18,440 nt of DNA from DASRPD01 sp035646535 (lineage in GTDB: Bacteria; Actinomycetota; Acidimicrobiia; IMCC26256; JANYLB01): positions 1-18,440 of the forward strand of contig DASRPD010000040.1 in the NCBI GenBank assembly GCA_035646535.1. Reading direction: 5' to 3'. Both the position numbers and the translations under genes were made by a program. Below are positions 7,322 to 15,045 of this stretch, one piece after another. Positions within the stretch are counted from its first letter, which is position 1. The number at the start of each line of letters is the position of its first letter. Under the pieces are notes generated by a model. That model worked only from the letters and a program-made list of their open reading frames with translations. It was not told where the DNA came from and searched no databases.

Positions 7322-7774
7322 GTGGGTCGGTTCAGCGGCGAAGAGATCGAACGGGAGTACGCGCGGTACCGGGAGGTGGCTGCCCGCGCCGGCTCGTCGG
7401 GCGAGTGGGGCCCATGGGCGGACCTGTTCACCGAGGACGCCGACTACGTGGAGCACCTGTACGGCCGGTTCCTGGGCCGGGATGCCATTCGGGCGTGGAT
7501 CACCGCGACGATGGCCGAGTTCCCCAACAACGAGATGACGCAGTTCCCGGTGGAGTGGTGGGTGATCGACGAGGACCGGAGCTGGGTGGTGTGCGCGGTA
7601 TGGAACCGCATGCAGGACCTGGGCGACGGCGAGGTCTACCAGGCGATCAACTGGTCACGTCTCACCTACGCGGGTGACGGGCTGTGGTCGTACGAGGAAG
7701 ACATCTACAACGTCGGCGAATTCGCCGAGATGATGAAGCGATACCTCGCGGCGCGCAAGACCGCGGGCCTCTGA
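7322..7774 (+). CDS. NTF2-like (SnoaL-like) family protein
   Basis: A 150-residue single-domain protein with the cone-shaped NTF2-like fold, used by polyketide cyclases, isomerases, dehydratases and many uncharacterised proteins. An N-terminal helix (EEIEREYARYREVA) is followed by W..W..LFTEDADYVEHLYGRFLGRDAIRAWI, the characteristic opening with an acidic pocket residue. Tryptophan-rich beta strands (VEWWVIDEDRSWVVCAVWNRM, then YQAINWSRLTYAGDGLWSYEEDIYN) follow. The protein is very rich in Trp and Tyr, suggesting an aromatic or hydrophobic ligand pocket. The GTG start is set by the strong RBS GGGGGAGG at 7308-7315. It is divergent from the quinone oxidoreductase gene and converges on the amidase with only 11 bp between stops. 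Enzymatic activity cannot be assigned. Confidence 0.85.
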   Translation: MGRFSGEEIEREYARYREVAARAGSSGEWGPWADLFTEDADYVEHLYGRFLGRDAIRAWITATMAEFPNNEMTQFPVEWWVIDEDRSWVVCAVWNRMQDLGDGEVYQAINWSRLTYAGDGLWSYEEDIYNVGEFAEMMKRYLAARKTAGL

Positions 7775-7785
7775 ACGACCGCGGC

Positions 7786-9228
7786 TCAGGCGTGCAGCGG
7801 CGCGCGGCGGTCCGCCCACGGGGACGCGGTTTCGAGTTGCGACGCGACTCGCAGGAGTAGGTCCTCACGTCCGTACGGTGCGACGAGCTGCACTCCGATG
7901 GGCATGCCGTCCTCGCTGGAGTGCAGCGGGAGTGAGATCGCGGGCTGGCCGGTGCAGTTCCACGGTGTGAGGAACTGCGCGATGCTCGCGAGTATCGGCA
8001 TCACGACAGCGGGATCACCGCCGGGCGCGATGACACCCAGCTCGGGAAGCGGCCGACCGATGGTCGGCGTCAGCAGGAGATCATGGCCGCCTGCCCACCA
8101 GCCCGCGAGGGCGCGTGAGCGTCGCTGGAGGGCTTCGAGCGCCTCGACGTACTGCGTCCCGGTCGTGGCGCGGCCGAGCTCGGCGAGCATCCAGTTCTCG
8201 GGCTCGACGTCGTCGGCGCCGATCGGATCCCCGGTGACGGCGCTCCACCGGGCCAGCTCACGCGCGATGGCGACGGTGAGAATGGTGAGGAACGACGTGT
8301 CCCCGTCGTCCAATGCGGCCGGCCCGTCGACCTCGACGTGGTGGCCGAGGGCTTCGAGCACCCGGGCCGAATGCTCCGCTCCCGCGACGTACTCGGGATG
8401 GGTCGCCGGGAGGCCGGAAGGTGCAGCGGTCCGCAACCCGATGCGAAGGCGACCCGGATCCGCGCCGACCTCCACCGCGAACGGCCGCGCCGGTGGTGGC
8501 GCCATGTACGGATCGCCGGGCATCGGGCCCGCCGTGGCATCGAGCACTGCGGCGGTGTCACGCACCGAGCGCGTGAGGACGTGCTCGTGAGTGAGCGGCC
8601 CCCAGAACTCGCCGAAGTCGGGAGCGAGCGAGTTGCGTGCTCGTGACGGCTTGAGTCCAACGAGCCCGCACGCGCTCGCCGGGCAACGGATCGAGCCGCC
8701 CATGTCATTGCCGTGCGCCACCGGCACGAGACCGGCCGCGACCGCGGCGGCCGAACCCCCGCTCGAACCTCCGGTGGAACGCGTCGGATCCCAGGGGTTG
8801 CGAGTCGCGCCGTAGGCGAGCGGCTCGGTGGTGACAGTCGTCGCGAGCTCGGGCGTGTTCGTCCGGCCGACGAACACGAAGCCGGCCTGTCGGAACCGAG
8901 CCGCGAGCGCCGTGTCATGGCCGGCTCGCCAGTCTCGCTCGGCCAGGAACCGCATGCCGCAGTGATACGGGTCGCCGGCCGTCTGACAGACGGCGTCCTT
9001 CACGAGGAACGGCACGCCGCGGAACGGCCCGTCGGGCAGATCGGGCGACGCCGCGGCGGCGCGGGCCTGGTCGTCGAACCGATGGATCACCGCGTTGAGC
9101 TGCGGGTTGCGGGCGTCGATGCGGGCGAGTGCGGCCTCGATGAGCTCCACGGGCGTGACCTCGCCGGCGTGCACGAGGTCCGACTGCGCGGTCGCGTCGA
9201 GAGTCGCGAAGTCATCGCTCGTCGCCAT
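7786..9228 (-). CDS. Amidase (amidase signature family)
   Basis: A 480-residue serine amidase that hydrolyses amides to acid and ammonia. The Ser-cisSer-Lys triad is visible: Lys77 in FLVKDAV, cis-Ser155 in STGGSSGGSAAAVAAG and nucleophile Ser179 in NDMGGSIRCPAS. The length is normal for the family. The C-terminal part (TPWNCTGQPAISLPL...GMPIGVQLVAPYGRED) is the conserved end of the fold. GatA is unlikely because no gatB or gatC lies nearby. AGGAG occurs 11-15 nt before the ATG at 9228, a rather long gap. It is divergent from the alcohol dehydrogenase and converges with the NTF2-like gene. The distant nitrilase (17215) acts on the same C-N bond class, but nothing links them. Substrate unknown. 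Confidence 0.94.
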   Translation of the reverse strand: MATSDDFATLDATAQSDLVHAGEVTPVELIEAALARIDARNPQLNAVIHRFDDQARAAAASPDLPDGPFRGVPFLVKDAVCQTAGDPYHCGMRFLAERDWRAGHDTALAARFRQAGFVFVGRTNTPELATTVTTEPLAYGATRNPWDPTRSTGGSSGGSAAAVAAGLVPVAHGNDMGGSIRCPASACGLVGLKPSRARNSLAPDFGEFWGPLTHEHVLTRSVRDTAAVLDATAGPMPGDPYMAPPPARPFAVEVGADPGRLRIGLRTAAPSGLPATHPEYVAGAEHSARVLEALGHHVEVDGPAALDDGDTSFLTILTVAIARELARWSAVTGDPIGADDVEPENWMLAELGRATTGTQYVEALEALQRRSRALAGWWAGGHDLLLTPTIGRPLPELGVIAPGGDPAVVMPILASIAQFLTPWNCTGQPAISLPLHSSEDGMPIGVQLVAPYGREDLLLRVASQLETASPWADRRAPLHA

Positions 9229-9361
9229 GGTCGCTCATCTCCTCGTTCGAGAGTCCGTCTACCTCAGATTTCGGTGTCGCGCACCAGCAAGCGGCCGCCT
9301 GGTTGTGGTGCCGCTTCGATTCCGGCTCTGCATGCCACTCGCCCCCGCGTAGCCGGCACGC

Positions 9362-9367
9362 TAGCTT
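9362..9367 (+). promoter_or_regulatory. Possible -10 box of the alcohol dehydrogenase gene
   Basis: TAGCTT fits TAnnnT and lies 28 nt before the ATG at 9396, leaving room for a short leader with the purine run AGGGGGA (about 6 nt before the start). No -35 consensus is evident. The rest of the 167-bp divergent region (9229-9395) shows no further clear signal. Confidence 0.35.
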
Positions 9368-9395
9368 CACGCCGAGACCGACTCAGGGGGATCAG

Positions 9396-10471
9396 ATGCG
9401 CGCAGCGGTGTTCGTCGGGGAGGGCCAGGACCTCTCGATCGAAGACGTCGAGGCGATGCCGCCCGGCCCGAACGATGTGATCGTTCGCATCGGCGCGAGC
9501 GGCGTGTGCCATTCGGATCTGTCGGCGACGAACGGGTCCCTGCCCATGCCGCCACCGTGCATCCTCGGCCACGAGGGCGCCGGCGTCGTGGAAGAGGTGG
9601 GCTCGGGCGTGCAGCGACTCCGACCCGGCGACCGTGTCGTCGCCTCCTTCGTCCCGAACTGCGGCCACTGCTTCTTCTGCCTCCACGGCCAAGCCAACCT
9701 GTGCGATCAGACCCTCGTCGTCAGCATGGCCCACGGGCCAAGCGGGCAGACGGTTCGATCGCGGCGGGCTTCACCGGCCTCGGCACGTTCTCGGACGTGA
9801 TGACCGTGCACGATTCGTCGCTCGTCAAGGTGGAGACCGACCTGCCGGACGAGCAACTCGCGTTGATCGGCTGCGGCGTGACGACCGGCGTCGGGGCCGC
9901 GCTCAACACCGCGCGGGTGGAGCCGGGGTCGACGGTGGCCGTGATCGGGTGCGGCGGCGTCGGCCAAGCGGTGATCGAGGGCGCCCGCATCGCCGGTGCG
10001 GCGCGCATCATCGCCATCGATCCGGTCGAGCTGAAGCGCAAGGCCGCGGAGCAGCTCGGCGCCACCGACCTCGTCGATCCGAGCGCGGGTGATCCGATCG
10101 CCGCCGTGCAGGGTCTGACCGGCGGGCGCGGCGCGGATTATGCGTTCGAGGTCATCGGGCTGCCCGAGACGATCCAGCAGGCGTGGGGAACGGCCCGGCG
10201 AGGCGGGACGGTGATCGTCGTCGGCATGCCCCGACTGGACTCGCAGGTGACCCTGCCGGGATTCGGGCTGTTCTTCGAAGAGAAGAAGCTGCTCGGCTGC
10301 GTGTACGGCTCGGCCCAGGTCCGCCGCGACTTCCCGCGCTTCGTCGGGCTGGTCGAGAGCGGCCGACTCGACCTGGGCAGCCTCGTGTCGCGGCGCATCC
10401 AGCTCGAGGACGTGAACGACGCGTTCCGGGCCATGCAGGCAGGCGAGGTCATCCGCAGCGTCATCGTCTGA
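9396..10471 (+). pseudogene. Zinc-dependent alcohol dehydrogenase, interrupted by a one-base frameshift
   Basis: A medium-chain zinc alcohol dehydrogenase split over two frames. The first part (9396 to about 9737) reads MRAAVFVGEGQDLS and carries catalytic Cys38 (GVCHSD), His59-Glu60 (GHEGAG) and structural Cys89, 92, 95 and 103. The second part (from about 9738, frame -1) begins AKRADGSIAAGFTGLGTFSD. It carries the third zinc ligand Cys160 (LIGCGVTTG), the Rossmann motif GCGGVGQ and an intact C-terminus. Adding one base in the GGG run at 9735-9737 gives a continuous 358-residue protein of normal length (MAHG-AKRADGS). Both halves look otherwise undamaged, so this is either a sequencing indel or a very recent mutation. 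It probably oxidises alcohols or aldehydes with NAD; the substrate is unknown. Confidence 0.85.
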
Positions 10472-10496
10472 ACCCCCCTCGCCTCCGGTGACTCAT

Positions 10497-10524
10497 CCCG
10501 AAGGCCCCGAAATGGGCCAAAGGG
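10497..10524 (+). terminator. Weak hairpin after the alcohol dehydrogenase gene
   Basis: GGCCC (10503-10507) pairs with GGGCC (10514-10518) across a 6-nt loop. An outer CCC/GGG pair (10497-10499 with 10522-10524) extends it. There is no T-run, so termination is uncertain. If it does terminate, the transpeptidase start at 10488 is unlikely and the ATG at 10557 is favoured. Confidence 0.3.
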
Positions 10525-10556
10525 GTGACTTGCCTCGGCGGGCCGCGCTGCCGACA

Positions 10557-11849
10557 ATGGAGTGCTTGTCCGCCTCGCCGCTGGCCCCCGAAGCCACCCC
10601 GCCGATCACGCGCTCCGAGGACCCCCGCGGTCGCCGGGCGCGTTCGTGGCCTCGGCGCGCCCTGATCGCCCTCGTCGGCGTGGTGGGAGTCGCCATGATC
10701 ATGGGCGGCGGCTGGGCCTACGCGATGAGCCAGATCGACAGCACCGCGGCGTCGGGGACGTTCCTGCGCGCGGTGCCGCGGCTCGAGCTCGTCAGTAATC
10801 CGGCCGACGGAGCGGTCGACGTCCGCCCGGACGCGGCGGTGCTCGTCACCGCCCACTACGGCCGCATCGTCTCGGCCGAGCTGCTGGATGACCTCGACCA
10901 GCTGATCCCGGGCGCCCTCGCCGCGGACGGCGGCACGTGGAACACGGCCGGCGCCGCGCTCGCTCCCGGCGCGCGCTACCGGGTCAACCTCGCGGTCGAG
11001 ACACCTCGCGGGCTGCGCCACCGCCTGTGGTCGTTCAGCACCCTCACGCCGACCGACACGATCTCGGCGCGGGTCTCACCCGGCGACGGCGAGACCGTCG
11101 GTGTCGGCCAGCCGATCGTCGTGCGCTTCAGTAGCGGGGTCGAGAACAAGGCCACGGTCGAACAGCGCCTCGAGGTACGAACGTCCACCCCGACCGTCGG
11201 GGCGTGGCGGTGGTTCTCCGACTCCGAGGTGCATTACCGCCCGAGCGAGTACTGGCCGGCAAACACCCAGATCGAAGTCGACGCGAACCTCGCCGGCGTC
11301 GATCTCGGCGAAGGGCGTTGGGGCGACCGCGACATCAGCACCCGCTGGCAGACCGGCGACGCGAACGTCAGCACGGTCGACCTCCAGACCCACCGCATGA
11401 TCGTCACGAAGAACGGCCAGCAAGTGGCGAACGTCCCCCAGAGCAGCGGCAAGGACGGCTTCCCGACCATGACCGGGACGCTGCTCGTGCTGAACAAGCA
11501 GGCCGAGGTCATCATGGACTCGTCCACCAACGGGATTCCCGTGGAAGCCTCCGACGGGTACCGCACCCTCGTGCACTGGGCGACGCGACTCACGAACACG
11601 GGGATCTACGTCCACGCGGCGCCCTGGTCGGTCGACTCCCAGGGTGCGGACAACGTGTCGCACGGATGCGTCAACGTGTCCGACGAATGGGGTAAGTGGT
11701 TCTACGATTTCAGTCAGCCCGGCGACGTCGTGAACGTCGTCGGCGGTGATCGAGCGCCGTCCTCGTCCGACGCCGGCTCACGCGACTGGAACATGTCGTG
11801 GGAAGAGTGGGTCGGCGGGAGCGCTCAGCCAAGCCTCACGATCAGCTGA
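10557..11849 (+). CDS. L,D-transpeptidase (YkuD domain) with Ig-like domains, membrane anchored
   Basis: A 430-residue cell-wall enzyme that forms 3-3 cross-links in peptidoglycan outside the membrane. After a basic N-terminus (RGRRARSWPRR), residues ~35-57 form one membrane segment or signal anchor. Two beta-rich Ig-like domains follow (about residues 75-160 and 165-265), as in mycobacterial Ldt proteins. The YkuD catalytic domain starts near residue 275. Its signature is His353 (YVHAAPW), then SHGCVNVS with nucleophile Cys371. A Trp/Ser-rich tail ends the protein. The start is uncertain: GTG 10488, ATG 10512 and ATG 10557 are all in frame and none has a good Shine-Dalgarno. TTGCCT, 17 nt and GACAAT lie just before and into 10557 and could be a promoter. 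It converges on the HU gene. Confidence 0.9.
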   Translation: MECLSASPLAPEATPPITRSEDPRGRRARSWPRRALIALVGVVGVAMIMGGGWAYAMSQIDSTAASGTFLRAVPRLELVSNPADGAVDVRPDAAVLVTAHYGRIVSAELLDDLDQLIPGALAADGGTWNTAGAALAPGARYRVNLAVETPRGLRHRLWSFSTLTPTDTISARVSPGDGETVGVGQPIVVRFSSGVENKATVEQRLEVRTSTPTVGAWRWFSDSEVHYRPSEYWPANTQIEVDANLAGVDLGEGRWGDRDISTRWQTGDANVSTVDLQTHRMIVTKNGQQVANVPQSSGKDGFPTMTGTLLVLNKQAEVIMDSSTNGIPVEASDGYRTLVHWATRLTNTGIYVHAAPWSVDSQGADNVSHGCVNVSDEWGKWFYDFSQPGDVVNVVGGDRAPSSSDAGSRDWNMSWEEWVGGSAQPSLTIS

Positions 11850-11863
11850 CCCACCGGTCGGAA

Positions 11864-11894
11864 CGGGTCGGCCGCGCCCCGCGCCGCCGACCCG
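11864..11894. terminator. Strong hairpin between convergent transpeptidase and HU genes (bidirectional terminator)
   Basis: CGGGTCGGC (11864-11872) pairs perfectly with GCCGACCCG (11886-11894). The 13-nt loop contains a further CGCG/CGCG stem. It lies 15 bp after the transpeptidase stop and 17 bp after the HU stop on the opposite strand, so it can serve both. There is no T-tract, which is common in high-GC actinobacteria. Confidence 0.65.
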
Positions 11895-11910
11895 CCCTCG
11901 CACCGTTCGG

Positions 11911-12372
11911 CTATCGCCGAGTCGTCTTCCTCGTCGTCTTCTTGGCCGTCTTCTTCACAGCCGTCTTCTTCGCGGCCGTCTTCCTCACGGCCGGCTTCCT
12001 CACGGCCGGCTTCCTCACGGCCGGCTTCCTCACGGCCGTCTTCCTCACGGCCGGCTTCCTCACGGCCCGCTTCTTCGCGGTCTTCTTCGTCGCCTTCCCC
12101 GCGAGGGCGGCTTCCTTGAACTCCTTGAGCGGAGTGATCTTCGCGACACGCTTGGCCTTGATCCGGATCGTCTCGCCCGTTGCCGGGTTGCGACCCATGC
12201 GAGCCGACCGGTCGATCCGGGCGAACTTCGCGAACCCGGTGATCCGCACCGGCTCACCCTTGGCCACGTTCTCGGTGACCGTGTCGATGAAGCCTTGCAA
12301 CATCGCGTCGGCGGTCTTGCGGTCGGTGTCGGTGCGCTCGGCGAGAGCGAGCACGAGTTCTCTACGGTTCAC
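11911..12372 (-). CDS. hupB: HU-family nucleoid protein with Lys/Ala/Arg-rich repeat tail (HupB-like)
   Basis: A 153-residue histone-like DNA-bending protein. Residues 1-90 are a complete HU domain: MNRRELVLALAERTDTDRKT, then the DNA-binding arm GFAKFARIDRSARMGRNPATGETI (46-69, Arg61-Asn62-Pro63 intercalation region). Residues 91-153 form a disordered basic tail of KPAVR/KTAVR pentads, then AAKK and TTRK repeats. This HU-plus-tail layout is an actinobacterial hallmark (mycobacterial HupB/HLP). The GTG at 12372 is chosen because AGGAGG lies 5 nt upstream and the protein then begins MNRREL. The tail is encoded by near-identical 15-bp tandem repeats, so its length may vary between strains. It converges with the transpeptidase gene and diverges from the MBL hydrolase gene. 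Confidence 0.95.
   Translation of the reverse strand: MNRRELVLALAERTDTDRKTADAMLQGFIDTVTENVAKGEPVRITGFAKFARIDRSARMGRNPATGETIRIKAKRVAKITPLKEFKEAALAGKATKKTAKKRAVRKPAVRKTAVRKPAVRKPAVRKPAVRKTAAKKTAVKKTAKKTTRKTTRR
11951..12070 (-). repeat. 15-bp tandem repeats encoding the HU tail (8 units)
   Basis: Units of ttcctcacggccggc (plus-strand reading) recur every 15 bp. Six near-identical copies run 11981-12070 and two more diverged copies 11951-11980. On the coding strand they encode GKxAxRK-type pentads (KPAVR, KTAVR). Several copies are identical at the DNA level, showing recent expansion by slippage or recombination. Confidence 0.9.
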
Positions 12373-12379
12373 AAACCCT

Positions 12380-12440
12380 CCTCGAAGAAAGTGGAACACT
12401 CAATATTGCATCTCTGCCGCCACATTTCAGGCATCTACGG
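12380..12440 (-). promoter_or_regulatory. AT-rich promoter region of the HU gene
   Basis: This patch is the most AT-rich part of the window outside genes. It holds the palindrome CAATATTG (12401-12408), a plausible -10 region on the minus strand about 30 nt before the GTG at 12372, and GTTTTTC on its far side. A weak CCTGAA lies 17 nt upstream of CAATAT. A strong promoter is expected for HU, but the exact boxes are inferred. Confidence 0.4.
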
Positions 12441-12503
12441 GAGTTTTTCTGTCGTGGTCGGAGCCGCGACGAGCCGCGTTGACGCGCGGCGGCAGGCAAG
12501 CCA

Positions 12504-12538
12504 GGATAGTTGCACGCGTTGTGCGGATAGTTGGAGGG
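12504..12538 (+). promoter_or_regulatory. Promoter/leader of the MBL hydrolase gene with repeated GGATAGTTG
   Basis: GGATAGTTG occurs at 12504-12512 and 12525-12533, spaced 21 bp (two helical turns). GATAGT in the first copy could be a -10 box. The second copy runs into the RBS GGAGGG (12533-12538), which lies 9 nt before the ATG at 12548. The two copies may be a duplicated promoter element or a regulator site. Confidence 0.35.
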
Positions 12539-12547
12539 TCGCTCGCC

Positions 12548-13372
12548 ATGGAAGTTGTCCTGCTCGGTACGGGAAACCCGCTCCCCCATCCCGAGCGCGC
12601 CGGGCCATCAACCCTGGTTCGCGCCGGCGGCGCGAGCTTCCTCGTCGACTGCGGCCGCGGCGCGCTCATGCGCCTCGCCGGCGCCGGCACGTTCCCGGGA
12701 CAACTCGCAGCGGTGCTGCTGACCCACCTCCACTCGGACCACGTCACGGATTTCAACGACGTGGTGACCACCCGTTGGGTCATGTCACCGATCGAGACGC
12801 CGCTTCCGGTCGTGGGGCCGCCGGGTACCCAGCGGTTCGCCGAGCGGACCCTCGCGATGCTCGAAGACGACATCGGGTACCGCCTCGCGCACCACGAGGA
12901 CCTCACGTGGACCCCCCGGGCGGATGCCCAGGAGGTGCTCGACGGCGTCGCGTGGGAACAGGACGGCGTACGCGTGATCGCGGCGCCCACCGATCATCGA
13001 CCGGTGCACCCGACTGTGGGGTACCGGTTCGAACACGATGGCGCGGTCGTCGCGATCGCGGGTGACACGGTGCCGTGCGAGGGGCTTGACCGGCTCTGTG
13101 GCGGAGCCGACGTGTACGTGCAGACGGTGATCCGGCGATCACTCGTCGAGCAGGTCCCGATGCCTCGCTTCCGCGACATCATCGACTATCACTCCTCGGT
13201 CGAAGACGCGGCCCGTACGGCCGACCGGGCCGGCGTCACGACGCTCGTGCTCACCCACTGTGTGCCGCCGCCGGTACCGGGCACCGAGGACGAGTGGATC
13301 GCCGAGGCCGCCCGGCACTTCGACGGTGAGATCGTGCTCGGAGCAGACCTCACCACCGTCAAGGCCGGCTGA
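12548..13372 (+). CDS. MBL-fold metallohydrolase, RNase Z/arylsulfatase-like
   Basis: A 274-residue cytosolic metallo-beta-lactamase-fold hydrolase with a two-metal site. The start MEVVLLGTGNPLPHPERAGPS is typical of the RNase Z-like branch. Metal ligands are the HxHxDH motif at residues 60-65 (THLHSDH), probably His150 or His154, Asp173 (AGDT) and His237 (THC). YHSSVED (His215) matches the HST-type motif of the RNase Z family. The branch includes tRNA 3' nucleases, aryl sulfatases and uncharacterised hydrolases. The long exosite arm of true RNase Z is not evident, so I do not call it rnz. The ATG at 12548 is set by GGAGGG 9 nt upstream. The frame is open far upstream, but only because it is antisense to HU. 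It converges on the exported-protein gene. Confidence 0.88.
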   Translation: MEVVLLGTGNPLPHPERAGPSTLVRAGGASFLVDCGRGALMRLAGAGTFPGQLAAVLLTHLHSDHVTDFNDVVTTRWVMSPIETPLPVVGPPGTQRFAERTLAMLEDDIGYRLAHHEDLTWTPRADAQEVLDGVAWEQDGVRVIAAPTDHRPVHPTVGYRFEHDGAVVAIAGDTVPCEGLDRLCGGADVYVQTVIRRSLVEQVPMPRFRDIIDYHSSVEDAARTADRAGVTTLVLTHCVPPPVPGTEDEWIAEAARHFDGEIVLGADLTTVKAG

Positions 13373-13459
13373 CCACCGAGGGATTCGAAGCCTTGATCTC
13401 CGTGGGCCCGCTGGTCTCCCGCTGACAGCAGCCGATCCGTCGGCGCGCCGCGATCTGGA

Positions 13460-13951
13460 TTACGGGAGCAGCTTGCGGGCGAGGTCCTCGACGAACTTCA
13501 GCGACAAGGGCGCTTGCACCGACACCTCCGTCGTGCCTGACAGGACCGAGATCGTCGTCACCTCACTGCCGGCTTCTCCGCTCGTCATGGAGTAGGCCGC
13601 ATCTCCGAGCCCGTTGATGGGCTGCGCGTCCTCACCGGCCGGCCCGGGCGACTCTTCGGCTGCTTGGAAGTCGGCGGCCGAGACGCCGGTCGTGAAGCTG
13701 ATCACGACCTCGTCGCCGCCCGGCGCGACCTTGTAAGTGCACGTCCGCGTGGAGCCGTTCGTCTTCTCGTCCGGCGAGTCGAGCTCGGCGCGCAAGGTGT
13801 CGTTGACCTCGCTCGCCGACGGACACGACGGGAGCGAGTCGCTCGTTCCCGACGAATCGCCATTCGAGCTGGGACAACCCGCCCCAGCGAGCAGGAGTGC
13901 CGCAGCAACGGCGGCACCGGCCGCGGTCCTCTTGGTCAGGCGGGAAGGCAT
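13460..13951 (-). CDS. Small exported protein, probable lipoprotein, unknown function
   Basis: A 163-residue protein with a clear export signal: basic MPSRLTKR, a hydrophobic stretch AAGAAVAAALLLAGAG, then Cys26. The region before Cys26 (LLLAGAGC) resembles a lipobox but has Gly rather than Leu at -3, so lipidation is uncertain. A Ser/Asp-rich linker (SSNGDSSGTSDSLPS) follows, as expected for a surface tether. The mature domain has two further Cys (CPSASEV and RTCTYKV) that could form a disulfide, then beta-rich sequence. It loosely resembles small actinobacterial lipoproteins such as the DUF3558 type, but I cannot confirm this. The ATG at 13951 is chosen because GAGGGG lies 4 nt upstream and the signal peptide begins there. 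It is divergent from the nitroreductase; the 266-bp gap between them shows no clear promoter. Confidence 0.8.
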   Translation of the reverse strand: MPSRLTKRTAAGAAVAAALLLAGAGCPSSNGDSSGTSDSLPSCPSASEVNDTLRAELDSPDEKTNGSTRTCTYKVAPGGDEVVISFTTGVSAADFQAAEESPGPAGEDAQPINGLGDAAYSMTSGEAGSEVTTISVLSGTTEVSVQAPLSLKFVEDLARKLLP

Positions 13952-14161
13952 GCATCCCCTCTCGGCAGGCGGGCAGGCCGTCTTGAGCCCGGGCCGGCTC
14001 GGACGGCTCGTGGGAACCGTACCGAGAGGGACGCACGCAAGGGTGGAACCCGGTCCGACCGGCAATCCATTCCGTTCCGACCGACCGAGCCGTACCTGGC
14101 CCTGTTCGCTCTGGCTTCACCGCCGTGAACAGTCCCCCCGTCTGGTGACGCCGAAGCCCTC

Positions 14162-14179
14162 AGAGGCGCCGGGGCCTCT
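14162..14179 (+). other. Small hairpin upstream of the nitroreductase gene
   Basis: AGAGGC (14162-14167) and GCCTCT (14174-14179) form a 6-bp stem with loop GCCGGG, ending 38 bp before the nitroreductase start. It could be a leader structure or chance in high-GC DNA. Confidence 0.3.
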
Positions 14180-14217
14180 CCTGGCGCGGCCCGGGGTGCG
14201 GCGCGAGGCTGCGACGG

Positions 14218-14880
14218 ATGGACGTCTACGAAGCCCTGTACACCACTCGCGCGATGCGGCGGGTCCGCCCCGACCCGATCCCGATTGACACCCAGGCGCG
14301 CATCCTCGACGCCGCCATCAGGGCACCCACCGGTGGCAACGCACAGAACTGGCGGTTCCTGCTCGTCGACGACCCGGGCGTGAAGGACGCGCTCGGACCG
14401 ATCTACCGGGACTGCATCGGCCAGCTCTGGAAGACGATCTACAAGGATCAGCTCGACGCGGCCACTGCCTCGCCCGATGAGCCCGACCACGCTTCGCTGC
14501 TCAAGATCCAGCGGTCGGCCCAGCACCTCGCCGACCACTTCGAGGAGTACCCGCTCCTGCTATTCAGCTTCGTGCAGTTCGACCCGTCAGGCGGTTCGAT
14601 CCACCCGGCGACCTGGTCGGCGATGCTGGCGGCGCGCGCCGAGGGCATCGGTGCTTCACTCACGTCGGTGTTCATGTTCCACCTTGACGACGTGCTCGAG
14701 ATCCTCGGAGCACCGAAGGACGAAGGCTGGCAGTTCGCGTCGTGCGTGACCTTCGGGTACCCGACGGGCCGTTGGGGCGTGGCACCACGACGTCCGGTCC
14801 ACGAGGTCTCGTACCGCAACCGCTGGGGCGCGCCCGTCGGCTTCGACGTCGACGAGCCGCTGTGGCCGCCGACCGGCTGA
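14218..14880 (+). CDS. Nitroreductase family protein (FMN-dependent)
   Basis: A 220-residue flavoenzyme of the nitroreductase superfamily, which uses FMN and NAD(P)H to reduce nitro groups, quinones or related substrates. The N-terminal FMN-phosphate motif is YTTRAMRRVRPDPIP (8-22), and SGGN-like APTGGNAQNWRFLLVDD is at 36-52. The central helix WSAMLAARAEGIGASLTSV lines the FMN site, and FGYPTGRWGVAPRRPVHEV is the usual C-terminal FMN-binding end. The length is normal. The ATG at 14218 has a weak GAGG 11 nt upstream. Members of this fold also act as dehydrogenases or in cofactor biosynthesis, so the substrate is open. It stands alone, divergent from the exported-protein gene, with MarC 165 bp downstream on the same strand. 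Confidence 0.9.
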   Translation: MDVYEALYTTRAMRRVRPDPIPIDTQARILDAAIRAPTGGNAQNWRFLLVDDPGVKDALGPIYRDCIGQLWKTIYKDQLDAATASPDEPDHASLLKIQRSAQHLADHFEEYPLLLFSFVQFDPSGGSIHPATWSAMLAARAEGIGASLTSVFMFHLDDVLEILGAPKDEGWQFASCVTFGYPTGRWGVAPRRPVHEVSYRNRWGAPVGFDVDEPLWPPTG

Positions 14881-15045
14881 CCGGCTCACCGGCACGAACT
14901 GGCCGGAACCGTGCGGGCGACGAGTCATCGGCATGGCGTGGCCCGTCGGTGCCCGTCACACCGAGATCCTGTCAACCGCGCCCTCCTTCGTGTCGATGGG
15001 AACCCGGGCACCGGCATACCGCGGTTCGACGAGGTGGACAGCCCG

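Noticed and set aside
9730..9745. Possible programmed frameshift in the alcohol dehydrogenase
   Set aside because: No slippery heptamer or strong downstream structure is seen, and a single added G fully restores the frame, so an indel is simpler.
11951..12070. Regular short repeats that might suggest a CRISPR array
   Set aside because: Units are contiguous 15-mers without spacers and encode the HU tail.
11798..12547. Open frame upstream of the MBL hydrolase continuing in frame through the HU region (VFLTAGFLTAGF repeats)
   Set aside because: It is the antisense of the HU tail repeats; the RBS GGAGGG and the conserved MEVVLLGTG start place the real start at 12548.
13380..13430. GATTCGAA resembling a tRNA T-loop
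   Set aside because: The flanking bases do not form a T-stem and no acceptor, D or anticodon arms are present.
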